A DNA stretch of 24,451 nt from a virus. The stretch covers positions 1 to 24,451 of IMG/VR virus record IMGVR_UViG_3300010885_001139. One strand, given 5' to 3'. The position numbers were made by a program, and so were the translations under genes. A model generated the notes under the pieces. That model was not told the origin of the DNA and ran no database searches. It saw nothing but the letters and a program-made list of their open reading frames with translations. Below, one piece after another: positions 8,501-15,024 of this stretch (position 1 is the stretch's first letter; every line of letters starts with the position of its first letter).

Positions 8501-9138
8501 ATGGCTTGCATTTGCGTTGTGCCAGCATCACGGTTATAAACCATCTTCACAATTGCAAATGCTGTACCATTCATTTGGCGACCACTAGAAGGCCAGCGTT
8601 GAGCCACGGCAATATCAGAGCCTCCCATTACAGAATTAGGCAATGCAGAGCCGTTTAATGCGGTAATCGTTCCAGCTTCATTTGAAGTGTACAAGTAAAT
8701 ATTCAGATTGCCAGAAATCTTTGTTTGTACGTTGCCAGCACCATCAGTTAAGCTAACTACTTTACTTTGATCGGTTCCGTCAAAAGTAATTATTTGATCT
8801 TGCCAATAAAATTTAGTTCTATCAAAAGAGAATTGTCCATTAGGACTGACTTGTGATACAGCCAAAACGTAATACATTGTTTTTTGATCGGTAGACAAAA
8901 CCGCATCAACGAATATACCGCCAAGGTATGCGTCACCGTAAACAATAGGCAAACTGTTTGTAGTTGCTGGTGGAACTTGCTGACGAACACCATTATCTGT
9001 ATTTGAATTAGCTGATGACGAACTAAATGCGCGAGTCACAATCATTGATACTGCAAAGTTAATTGCAAATCTCGCTATCAATAAATATGCGCCAGTTAAT
9101 TCAACTCCAATTGCGGCAAGTATTAGCGTTGATGGCAT
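5551..9138 (-). CDS. Tail tip attachment protein (J-like) with collagen-like linkers
   Basis: This 1195-residue protein is the largest gene here and follows the GNAT gene by two bases. The N-terminus is hydrophobic (ILAAIGVELTGAYLLIARFA), then comes a typical tip-protein region NSLPIVYGDAYLGGIFVDAV (about 61-80). Residues up to about 480 form the hub-like body (for example YLANRMLEQAREDL and a DVISVTNAAYGW segment). Fibronectin-type or Ig-like strands follow (about 500-600). From about 750 the protein has GXY linkers alternating with about 80-100-residue modules that start (S/P)xxYQW. The C-terminus has phage-fibre strands (LSAITANTGNLTVSGT) ending DSAGVLRVQIGDLTA. By analogy to lambda J it closes the tail end and contacts the receptor or carries fibres. 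Confidence 0.88.
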   Translation of the reverse strand: MPSTLILAAIGVELTGAYLLIARFAINFAVSMIVTRAFSSSSANSNTDNGVRQQVPPATTNSLPIVYGDAYLGGIFVDAVLSTDQKTMYYVLAVSQVSPNGQFSFDRTKFYWQDQIITFDGTDQSKVVSLTDGAGNVQTKISGNLNIYLYTSNEAGTITALNGSALPNSVMGGSDIAVAQRWPSSGRQMNGTAFAIVKMVYNRDAGTTQMQAITFKASQYLNSTGVAKPGDVWYDYITNTRYGCAMNSTIVDSATATALNTYSDQTITYTPAAGGSATQARYRINGVLDTGQDVLSNLDQIMLACDSWNQYNAASGKWAIVINKADSASFAFDDSNIVGEIRVSAFDISSSINQIQAQFPSKLNRDQSDYVYLNTPSGLLFANEPVNKYTITLSLVNDSVQAQYLANRMLEQAREDLIVTFATTYNGIQVDAGDVISVTNAAYGWSSKLFRVIKVSEASLPDGNLGASLELNEYNVLVYDDASITAFSATPNSNLSNPNFFTNLVAPTVANINTTATIPHFDVVCGVPATGRTTEITLFYTNVSSPSTTDWKVWSFQNATNSQPFAPSTSVTFTNLNLPTDTYYFAFKVANETGASALSATSTSFVWNPNPTTSAVAGTFLATFSPVTMQVPRNSSLVPSFTGLITQLYGSAAGGAIDFVTSQTDSDSLFVNNTWRIGGSSTTGNADITTTSGLTLGSITDGGSFAQWGIPTAMSSSPATLTVPVRYKSSLGAVTQGATAILQYVFQDQGATGSSGTNGNQSANPTLYQWSVTTPSATTGSSTYTWATGVNSSYTGGGGWTTSIPTNPGTAGVQLWTAIKPTVVVVGTTTSTISWTSGVTVASVTANGANGTNGTPGTNGTNGLQTASPKVYQWAITIPANPTGTSTYTWSTISFTPTPSGWSQSITTAPSAGYTLWEATVNISDTATATTTTINWGLSSIIASGYAGTNGANGANGTNGTNGANGANGIDGLSSRICYAKSTLTSLNSTPAYYVTTGAGAFPPTNEWGGAEVWQATPPTLSAGEALFQSDGIYNPGTTQTTWNVPYLSNLKVGSLSAITANTGNLTVSGTIQSNTAAISGTTMTGSGAVIYSSGNFAVGNSTNNITYNGTTITLNGQVVVASNINVSSLSAINSNLGAITAGSLNINSKFIVDSSGNATIQSGTSGARLLMQNNVIKVYDSAGVLRVQIGDLTA
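6223..6297 (-). repeat. Collagen-like GXY repeat within the tip gene (second linker)
   Basis: About 25 codons encode G-T-N/G-A-N triplets (residues 948-972, ending GIDG). The DNA shows short near-direct nonameric repeats of the CCGTTAGC/CCGTTTGTA kind. Such triplets form trimeric collagen-like stalks in phage fibres and tip proteins. Repeats of this sort are prone to copy-number change. Confidence 0.8.
6550..6600 (-). repeat. Collagen-like GXY repeat within the tip gene (first linker)
   Basis: About 17 codons encode NGANGTNGTPGTNGTNG (residues 847-863), a short GXY linker between two related modules of the tip protein. The DNA repeats a CCNTTNGTTCC-like unit. Confidence 0.75.
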
Positions 9139-9140
9139 TT

Positions 9141-9587
9141 TTAATCCCTAAAGAAAGTGGCTTCAAGCGGTTTGTATCCGCGCTTGGTGTAGTCTATTAA
9201 AGGAGAGTTTGCCATTACCGTGGTGCAGACAAAATCAACCCGCTTATTGTTTAGCATATCTTGTGCAAGTTCATCAAACTTTATCCACAACCGACCGCCA
9301 ATTGACTTGCCTCGATGCTCTGGCATTACCCACCAAGCCAATTCGCGCAACTCAAGAATTCTTGGACACCAAACATTGTTGGTGATGATTGCGGCAATCA
9401 TGCCCCGATGGTCATCATCAATCAAAATGAATCCACGACCATTAAGCATTTGAAAAATCAAACTGCTTACATGATCGGAATTATGGTTCTCAGGATTGGC
9501 TAAAACACGCACAGGAGCCTCTTTAGCGTATTCCCGCATCATCCACACCAGCGCAGGTATATCGTGTCTTGTAGCTTGTCTTATCAT
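9141..9587 (-). CDS. GNAT-family N-acetyltransferase embedded in the tail-tip operon
   Basis: This 148-residue protein is coupled to the upstream minor tail gene by an ATGA overlap and to the tip gene two bases downstream. The layout is GNAT: an N-terminal IRQATRHDIPALVWMMREY segment (beta 1/alpha 1), the central strand pair GRGFILIDDDHRGMIAAIIT, ELAWWVMPEHRGKSIGGRLW with the acetyl-CoA loop R-G-K-S-I-G at 92-97, then FVCTTVMANSPLIDYTKRGYKP with the typical (N)SPxxxYxKxGY ending. It would transfer acetyl from acetyl-CoA to an amine. The substrate is not indicated; position suggests a tail-tip protein or an activity needed during tail assembly. GNAT genes do occur in tail clusters of other phages, but their role there is not established. 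Confidence 0.9.
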   Translation of the reverse strand: MIRQATRHDIPALVWMMREYAKEAPVRVLANPENHNSDHVSSLIFQMLNGRGFILIDDDHRGMIAAIITNNVWCPRILELRELAWWVMPEHRGKSIGGRLWIKFDELAQDMLNNKRVDFVCTTVMANSPLIDYTKRGYKPLEATFFRD

Positions 9588-10228
9588 TCAGCGCCACCAC
9601 CACCTTGCCAATCAGAAGGCGCTTCTGTTGCAGATTGACTACTCATAATAGGTGGCGAACCAAAATCAAAAAATGTGGATGCAATGACGGGAACTCTATC
9701 CATGCTTGTATCTCCGGGATAAAAGTTTTTCCATACAGTAGGATTTGTTTTTAAACCACTGATTCGGTTTTGCAAGATTGTTCTGAATGATGAACAACTG
9801 ATAGAACAAGTAGCCACACGGCTACGCATTTGTTGATTCCAATCTTCAGTAATAGAAAAATTACCAACATAACCTTGGTATCTTTTAAAGAATTGAAGCG
9901 TTGGCGTTGTAATAATTTGATTATTTGAATCAAAAAACCCGCGCCATACTTCAACCAAAGAACCTTTAATGTCAGCGCCAAGAATGATTGCTACGTTAGC
10001 ACCATCCACGCCCGTCAAGCTGATGGTCAAATCACCACTTGTTGCTTTGGTTTCACGCTTAATGTCACCGATAGAAAGCAAACTTCCCAAGTTGCTATAC
10101 GTAATTCCGCTAACCGTGATGGGTTGAGCCGCATTGCAAAATGTATAAGTTGCAGTTGCAGTAGTGAGTTGAATAAACTCGCCATAGTTAATTGATGGGC
10201 TTTCAAGAGCCGCAATTGTTGTACTCAT
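9584..10228 (-). CDS. Minor tail / tail-hub protein (214 aa)
   Basis: The ATG at 10228 overlaps the TGA of the previous gene, and the TGA at 9584 overlaps the next ATG. The protein has an N-terminal strand-rich domain: YGEFIQLTTATATYTFCNAA, then ITYSNLGSLLSIGDIKRETK and GDLTISLTGVDG. A middle EVWRGFFDSNNQI segment and a cysteine-containing 'RVATCSISCSSFRTILQNR' region follow. The C-terminus is GSPPIMSSQSATEAPSDW and a GGGG-rich tail. This arrangement matches minor tail or baseplate-hub proteins encoded between the tape measure and the tip protein (lambda L or DUF2163/BR0599-type). No NlpC/P60 peptidase gene follows; a GNAT gene takes that place. Confidence 0.8.
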   Translation of the reverse strand: MSTTIAALESPSINYGEFIQLTTATATYTFCNAAQPITVSGITYSNLGSLLSIGDIKRETKATSGDLTISLTGVDGANVAIILGADIKGSLVEVWRGFFDSNNQIITTPTLQFFKRYQGYVGNFSITEDWNQQMRSRVATCSISCSSFRTILQNRISGLKTNPTVWKNFYPGDTSMDRVPVIASTFFDFGSPPIMSSQSATEAPSDWQGGGGAE

Positions 10229-10878
10229 CCTGTAATGTCCTCTCTAAAGACAAATGGCGAGTCCCATTGAACAAACGCTCCATTCGTCATTGGGTTAAGT
10301 GTATACGTTGGACAAGATTCTGCCAACATATAAAACGTACAAGCATTGCCTACAGCAGTTAAAGTTCCAATGCTTACTGTTCCGATAACTGGACGATGCA
10401 ATGTAACTGTTACCGTAGAGCCAGAACCTCGCAAAACATCAGCAGTTACTTTATAGGGATACAAACCCATTTGAAGAAAATCACCAGCCTTAAAAACATT
10501 AGCTGATGAAGAAACAGAAGGTAGATTTCCAATTGTAATGGTTGTTGAATTTGCAACAGGCACAGAAGCCAAAGTCAAAGCCGCCGCTTGAACTAAGGTT
10601 AAGTTACCCTGATAAGAATCAAACCAAGACAAATTGGCACTTGCAAATGAAATTGATTCTGGCAATTGTCGGTCTTTGTTGTCAATCGCTTGAATTACAT
10701 TTCTTACTTGTGGGTAATACAAATAGTTGTGAGGCGTAACAGTAAACACCCACGGCACAGATGTCAAATATTGCGCTACACGCATTTGACCTGATCGACT
10801 TACCTGTTGACCAACAGTCCTACGGTTATTAACCGACATTGACTGCTGAATCTCAAATATATCTTGAAAACCAGCCAT
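10225..10878 (-). CDS. Minor tail protein (217 aa)
   Basis: The gene starts at ATG 10878, sharing a base with the tape-measure stop (TAATG), with GGGAGA upstream, and ends in an ATGA overlap. The product includes SRSGQMRVAQYLTSVPWVFT, then TPHNYLYYPQVRNVIQAID, a beta-rich middle (TTITIGNLPS, FLQMGLYPYKVTADV), and 'VTVTLHRPVIG'. The 'G-D-F-L-Q-M-G-x-Y-K-V-T-xDV' segment is typical of distal tail or minor tail proteins lying directly after the tape measure. It probably helps form the tail tip to which the hub and J-like protein attach. Exact family not recognised. Confidence 0.8.
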   Translation of the reverse strand: MAGFQDIFEIQQSMSVNNRRTVGQQVSRSGQMRVAQYLTSVPWVFTVTPHNYLYYPQVRNVIQAIDNKDRQLPESISFASANLSWFDSYQGNLTLVQAAALTLASVPVANSTTITIGNLPSVSSSANVFKAGDFLQMGLYPYKVTADVLRGSGSTVTVTLHRPVIGTVSIGTLTAVGNACTFYMLAESCPTYTLNPMTNGAFVQWDSPFVFREDITG

Positions 10879-13307
10879 TATGTTCTCCCTGTTGTTGTGG
10901 CAAGGCTTTTAGCGCCATATTGATTAGCTGCCCATACTGCTGTTGAGCTTCCCAACAAACGGTCTTCAAACGATTTGGTATCAATGGCATTTATGTAATT
11001 GTTTGTGACGTTGGTTGTACTGCCAGAATTAGCCAAAGAATTATTTGGAATAATTGTTCCTGAACCGCTAGGTACAAAAAGTTCCGGGCCTTTTTCACCA
11101 ATCAAATATGGTGAACCACTAGACACAGAACCACCAACAGCTTTTGGAGTTAAATATTGATTAAATGATGAGTCTAATGCAGGGGCTGTTTGTGATGGCC
11201 CCATTTGCCCACCAGTAAATGAATTAATAAGCATGTTCATTAATCCAGTGGCTTGCGCTTTTAACTGAATAGCAATCAAATCTTGAATGATGCTTTTGGC
11301 TAAATCTTTAAATGACAGTTTTCCTGTCTTAACAAAGTTGTCAATGGCACTTGCCATATTTCCCCATACAGAATCATATGATTCTTTTAGTTTTTTAGCA
11401 CTATCTTCAATTTGGACATTAAATGTCTCAAGAGCTTGTTGTTTATTTGCTTGGGAATTTAAAAATGCTTCATCTTCCTTGCCAATGTTTTCTTTACGTT
11501 GCAAATCGTATTTGTACTTTATTTCAGCAATCTTTTGTTCTTTTTCTGTTGCGGCAATCATTGAATAACGCAACTCCAAAAGACCTTTTTGTATTTCAAG
11601 ATTTTTAGTTGCGCTAGTAGCCGCCAAACTTCTTTGCTCCATTTCTTTGCCTCTAGCATTAGCAGCATCAATTTCTGCTTGTTGAGCTTCTGCAATAACT
11701 TGAGCCTGTTCAATTCCACGCTTCATCCAGAACTGTTTAATCTTTTCTGCTTTTTCAGCTTCAAACTGAAGTTCTTTTTGGTCAAAAATGCGTTTGTTTT
11801 CAAGAGTAAATTTACCTTTTTCTGTTTCATTCTTTTGAGCCATTTCAATTCTGGCATCAGCAATTTTCTTATCTGATTCAAGAGTAAGTTTGCCTAAGTC
11901 AAAAGAAGCATTCATTGCAATAACAAACTTAGTTTCTGCAACTTGCTTTTCTAGCTCTCCAGCAAGTTGAGCGTACTTTGTTCCAAACTCTTTATAGTTT
12001 TTAATTGCAGCAGTATTTTTTTCTTCATCGGCAGCTTTTTTTGCAGCAGCCTCTGATTCACTAACTAGCTTCTGAGTAAGTACAGCAAATTCAGCTTGCT
12101 TCTTTGCAAGGGCTTCTCTGTTTGCGCTTCTGTTTGCCATACTTGATGTATCAGTACCACCAAGTTCAGAATTTAAACGAGCAATTTCAAGCCCCATTTT
12201 TGTCAATGATTCGGATGTTGTTTCTGGCCTACCAATGCTAAGAATTGCCTCTTTGACAATATTGATTGTGTCTCCAAGACCTTTCCACATTTTTTCAACA
12301 GTACCAAGTTGACGTTCTTGTGAAGACAAACTTTGACCAAGCAAATCCGATGTCAAAATAATTGCTTGTTGTGTTTTGCCTTGTAAGTCCAGAGCTTCAA
12401 TTTGTTTATATTGAGCAAGCGTCAAGAAGTGATATTTATCGTTAAGAGACTTTGCGGAATTTGCAGTTCCATCTAATGAAGGAATTAATTTATCTGCCGC
12501 TTCTTTTGCGGTTAATCCACTTAATTTAGAAAATTGAAGAATAGTCCTAGATACAGAATCAAAAGATCGTTCCGAAAATGAGCCAGCTTCAGCAAGTGAG
12601 CCAATAACATCACGGGCTTTTGTATAGCCCATAGATAAATCATCGCCAATATTTTTGGAAAGCAATTGAATTTTGCTTGCAGTTGTTCCAGCAAAATTAC
12701 CAGTCAAAATTAAATCATCACGCAATTTAGATGAATCTTGACCACCTTTATAAAATGCATACCCTAAAGCTGCAACAGAACCAACAGCCGCAGTCATGGC
12801 AACATTAAATGGTGTAATAAATGTTGCCAACATGCGGAACATATTTCCAAGGCCACCCATTGAATCTTTAAGCTGTCCACCTTGTTGAATTAAAGCAATC
12901 ATTGGATTGCCGCCAGAAGCAAGCTGCGTGAACAAGTCAGTTGTTTGATAGGTAAGACTGAGCTTTTGTTGCTCATTCATTCCTGTTGTTACTTTCTTTT
13001 GAGAAGTAGCAATTGCTTCATATGCTTTAGCTTGGTCTAAAAGCTGTTGCTTCAACAAAGGTGAAGCATTCATAAAACGACCAGAGCTTAATTCTCTTTC
13101 TACAAGTTGAACTTTTGTAAGAGTTTTTCCGTAATCTTCTGTTGCATTTTTAAGGTCTGCCAAAGCACCAGCAGCCGCATTTGAATCACGTTTAATTGCC
13201 GCAGAAAGTTTCTTATTTTCTGAAATGGCTTTATCAACATCAGCAGCAAAAGAAGCCGTGTCAATGCCAAGGACAACACCAAGTCTAGCAATATTATTGG
13301 ATGCCAT
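10878..13307 (-). CDS. Tape measure protein (lambda H-like)
   Basis: This 809-residue protein starts at ATG 13307, sharing a base with the upstream stop. The N-terminal 'LGVVLGIDTASFAADVDKA' is the usual tape-measure opening. Next are a TMP_2-like region (LSLTYQTTDLFTQLASGGNP about 116-135, with ALIQQGGQLKDSMGGLG) and a hydrophobic helix (about 160-187). Long charged coiled coils run from about 370 to 630. A lambda-H C-terminal segment follows (SVWGNMASAIDNFVKTGKLS about 646-665, then FKDLAKSIIQDLIA). The end has GSPYLIGEKGPELFVPSGSG then TIIPN, a hallmark of these proteins. It sets tail length and is packed by the G and GT chaperones. At about 0.15 nm per residue a tail of roughly 120 nm is expected (inference). 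Confidence 0.93.
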   Translation of the reverse strand: MASNNIARLGVVLGIDTASFAADVDKAISENKKLSAAIKRDSNAAAGALADLKNATEDYGKTLTKVQLVERELSSGRFMNASPLLKQQLLDQAKAYEAIATSQKKVTTGMNEQQKLSLTYQTTDLFTQLASGGNPMIALIQQGGQLKDSMGGLGNMFRMLATFITPFNVAMTAAVGSVAALGYAFYKGGQDSSKLRDDLILTGNFAGTTASKIQLLSKNIGDDLSMGYTKARDVIGSLAEAGSFSERSFDSVSRTILQFSKLSGLTAKEAADKLIPSLDGTANSAKSLNDKYHFLTLAQYKQIEALDLQGKTQQAIILTSDLLGQSLSSQERQLGTVEKMWKGLGDTINIVKEAILSIGRPETTSESLTKMGLEIARLNSELGGTDTSSMANRSANREALAKKQAEFAVLTQKLVSESEAAAKKAADEEKNTAAIKNYKEFGTKYAQLAGELEKQVAETKFVIAMNASFDLGKLTLESDKKIADARIEMAQKNETEKGKFTLENKRIFDQKELQFEAEKAEKIKQFWMKRGIEQAQVIAEAQQAEIDAANARGKEMEQRSLAATSATKNLEIQKGLLELRYSMIAATEKEQKIAEIKYKYDLQRKENIGKEDEAFLNSQANKQQALETFNVQIEDSAKKLKESYDSVWGNMASAIDNFVKTGKLSFKDLAKSIIQDLIAIQLKAQATGLMNMLINSFTGGQMGPSQTAPALDSSFNQYLTPKAVGGSVSSGSPYLIGEKGPELFVPSGSGTIIPNNSLANSGSTTNVTNNYINAIDTKSFEDRLLGSSTAVWAANQYGAKSLATTTGRT

Positions 13308-13792
13308 TATTTGTTCCTTCTGCGGTTCAATTTCGCAACGTACTCAGGGATTATCGTTGATAGTTGGCTCCTAAGTGACTCAATAACTTGTTCTGCATGA
13401 GAGTCAAGTGCTGGACGTAAAAATGGCTGTGCAGTAGTTCTGGCATTCCCAAATTCTTGAGACAAAGAAACAGCACTTTTTTTTGCGGAAACAACTGAAA
13501 TTACGGCATCAGTCTCACTGACATATTCCGATCTTTTATCTGCTTCAGTTGGAATTCTTGAATCCAACCTTATTGTATTTCTAAGGTGGATTGGGCCATC
13601 ACTTTTGGAGTCATATGGGGCATCCATAGCCGCCGCATACAAAACAGGCATCATTGCTACATTAGCAGCTTTAGAAAGTGTTTGACGGGCCACCAAATCC
13701 GTCCGATACATTTGCCCAACAGCCAGCAACTGTTGTTCTAGTTCAGCGAACCCTTCCATTCGGAATGTTCTTGGATTTGGTGTGTATCCCAT
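13307..13792 (-). CDS. HK97 gp10-like virion protein
   Basis: This 161-residue protein starts one base after the T-frame stop and ends sharing a base with the tape-measure ATG. It opens with RMEGFAELEQQLLAV and a helix of the 'LSKAANVAMMPVLYAAAMDAP' kind, then the 'HLRNTIRLDS' turn, a VSETDAVISVVSAKKSA strand pair, EFGNARTTAQPFLRPALDSH and a basic end. 'G-x-x-E-L-x-x-x-L', 'A-P...T-G/HLR-x-S/T', and 'E-F-G-x-x-x-x-x-A-x-P-F-L-R-P-A' are the diagnostic pieces of the HK97 gp10 family (head-tail joining or tail-completion). In most genomes this gene lies between the connector and the tail-tube gene; here it is next to the tape measure. Confidence 0.88.
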   Translation of the reverse strand: MGYTPNPRTFRMEGFAELEQQLLAVGQMYRTDLVARQTLSKAANVAMMPVLYAAAMDAPYDSKSDGPIHLRNTIRLDSRIPTEADKRSEYVSETDAVISVVSAKKSAVSLSQEFGNARTTAQPFLRPALDSHAEQVIESLRSQLSTIIPEYVAKLNRRRNK

Positions 13793-13793
13793 G

Positions 13794-14138
13794 TCAAACC
13801 TCGAAGTATGGTGCAGCGCCCGGACTCATGGACATAAAAGCCAGAAGCTGCTTTTGGGCTTGTGCTTTCTGTTCTTCTTCTGTCATTGGCGGGACAATGT
13901 ACTCATGCGTTGATGGAAGAACATCTTTCATTGTAAACGCCTGAGAACCCTGCTTCATTTTCGAGTTTAAGTTGCCCGTAGTCAAGGCACTTAAAGCCAG
14001 AAGGATGGCCTTGTTTCCAAGATAACCATCACTTATCAATATCTCGATATTTCGCCAATCATCAGACGGAATATTATCGGGACACCCACCATGTGCCAGA
14101 ACATATGCTCTAGCTTGTAGGTTAATGTCCCGGATTAG
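13794..14138 (-). CDS. Tail assembly chaperone T segment, made only as G-T frameshift fusion
   Basis: This frame carries no usable ATG until well inside it and begins exactly where a -1 slip at the heptamer A AAA AAC would place ribosomes coming from the G gene. It reads LIRDINLQARAYVLAHGG, then CPDNIPSDDWRNIEILISDG, then YLGNKAILLALSALTTG, 114 residues to the stop at 13794 with no interruption. The 'ARAYxLAHGG-x-P-x-x-I-P-x-D-D-W' piece is typical of T segments of tail chaperones. Joined to the 153 residues of G it gives a 267-residue protein. A TTG at 14039 would give only an internal fragment and is not a likely start. The fusion is expected at low abundance and holds the tape measure during tail assembly. 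Confidence 0.88.
   Translation of the reverse strand, partial: LIRDINLQARAYVLAHGGCPDNIPSDDWRNIEILISDGYLGNKAILLALSALTTGNLNSKMKQGSQAFTMKDVLPSTHEYIVPPMTEEEQKAQAQKQLLAFMSMSPGAAPYFEV
14078..14132 (-). promoter_or_regulatory. Predicted frameshift-stimulating stem-loop
   Basis: CGGGACA (14132-14126) pairs perfectly with TGTCCCG (14084-14078), a 7-bp, GC-rich stem with a 41-nt loop. The stem starts five nucleotides after the slippery heptamer, the spacing expected for a -1 frameshift stimulator. Inside the loop ATGT/ACAT can form a short inner hairpin, and a pseudoknot or multi-branch fold is possible. Confidence 0.7.
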
Positions 14139-14596
14139 TTTTTTCTTGAATCTTTGTATCCGGGTTGGATTGCCTCAGAAATACAACTCAATAGTTCAAG
14201 CTGCACAGACATCGGCCATTCAGCTTCAACTTCTTCATAAGTCAGATCATCAAAGTTTCCAGCTTCAGGAACAAGCAACTTGATGTATTCAACAATTCGG
14301 GTTTCAACGGTCAAGATTGTGTTGACCAATTCCTTTGTGGAACGATTATCAACAACAACATCATCCTCTGAAATAACTACGCCTTCAATTGGTTCATCAC
14401 GAAAACTACAAGTCATTTTGTCAAAGCGCAACTTGGCTTCAACTTCATCAACTTTGTTAATTCGCTCTTGGATTTCTTCCATTTCCTTAGACAAAGGAAT
14501 ACGAACTTTAAATGTGTGACCACCCAACAGGAACGTCTTAGTTCGCAATGCTTGGGATTGGTATTTGTCGCCAAAGGCGCTAGAGAGTCTTGTCAT
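14135..14596 (-). CDS. Tail assembly chaperone G (0-frame product)
   Basis: This 153-residue protein lies just before the frameshift site and tape measure. It contains 'KTFLLGGHTFKVRIPLSKEM' (beta strands followed by a helix), an acidic coiled helix (EEIQERINKVDEVEAKLRF), a beta turn 'VISEDDVVVDN', and C-terminal helices ending YKDSRKN. A compact beta hairpin followed by acidic helices and a terminal lysine/asparagine-rich codon run is the layout of lambda gpG-type chaperones. These bind the tape measure and the tube protein. The gene ends AGA AAA AAC TAA, so the last codons form the slippery site. Confidence 0.85.
   Translation of the reverse strand: MTRLSSAFGDKYQSQALRTKTFLLGGHTFKVRIPLSKEMEEIQERINKVDEVEAKLRFDKMTCSFRDEPIEGVVISEDDVVVDNRSTKELVNTILTVETRIVEYIKLLVPEAGNFDDLTYEEVEAEWPMSVQLELLSCISEAIQPGYKDSRKN
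14138..14144 (-). promoter_or_regulatory. -1 programmed ribosomal frameshift heptamer A AAA AAC
   Basis: On the minus strand the G gene ends AGA-AAA-AAC-TAA. The heptamer A AAA AAC is in the zero frame with the two tRNAs in the P and A sites over AAA and AAC, one codon before the stop. A -1 slip gives AAA-AAA then CTA-ATC-CGG, which continues open for 114 codons. The perfect 7-bp stem follows five nucleotides downstream. Confidence 0.88.
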
Positions 14597-14605
14597 GTCA
14601 GTTCC

Positions 14606-14827
14606 TTATCGTGTAGTACGGATGATTTTTTGATATATAGCTTCGTTTAGAGCAATGGCATAATCCACCGCTTGCTCTGGCGAGATTGTATTAGCATGGT
14701 TACGCGCAATCTCATGGGCTAATGAAATTGCGGTAATCCTTTGCTGTGTAAACCCAAACCAATCTTTTCGTTCACTAGATTGAGTTATCAAATAACTCAA
14801 CAAGTCACTCGTATCTTGTATTTTCAT
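14606..14827 (-). CDS. Small helical protein between tail-tube and chaperone genes (73 aa)
   Basis: The ATG at 14827 follows the upstream stop by two bases, and the gene ends nine bases before the G start. The product is helical with no membrane segment: MKIQDTSDLLSYLITQSSER, then KDWFGFTQQRITAISLAHEI, ARNHANTISPEQAVDYAIAL and a basic end. The conserved-looking 'SPEQAVDYAIxLNEAIYQKII' helix resembles short phage proteins sometimes seen near tail chaperones, but no function can be assigned. It may be a tail assembly accessory. Confidence is in its being a gene, not in a role. Confidence 0.65.
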   Translation of the reverse strand: MKIQDTSDLLSYLITQSSERKDWFGFTQQRITAISLAHEIARNHANTISPEQAVDYAIALNEAIYQKIIRTTR

Positions 14828-14829
14828 GT

Positions 14830-15024
14830 TTAGTCTTTTGTTGTGGTCTTTGATGGCGTGTATGGGTTGTATTTCATCAGAAGGGCTAGAGCCACAGCTT
14901 CAGCAGTATCTGCTTGTGCGGTAGTACCAGCAACTTCAGCAGCATCAACAGGCAAACTACGGGCGACAGATTCAATGTCGCCGTAAGTGCCAACGATGAT
15001 CTCAATGGCTTCTGAGACTTGCAT
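14830..15024 (-). CDS. Small protein of unknown function (64 aa), coupled to tail-tube gene
   Basis: I start at ATG 15024, which overlaps the TAA of the second tail-tube gene (TAATG), because a longer reading from 15078 would lie inside that gene and has no support. The product is MQVSEAIEIIVGTYGDIESV followed by ARSLPVDAAEVAGTTAQADT and an AVALALLMKY helix. It is acidic and alanine-rich with no TM segment or recognisable domain. With no ribosome site of its own, it depends on coupling. It sits between tube and chaperone genes, where small tail-assembly accessory genes are common. Confidence 0.65.
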   Translation of the reverse strand: MQVSEAIEIIVGTYGDIESVARSLPVDAAEVAGTTAQADTAEAVALALLMKYNPYTPSKTTTKD

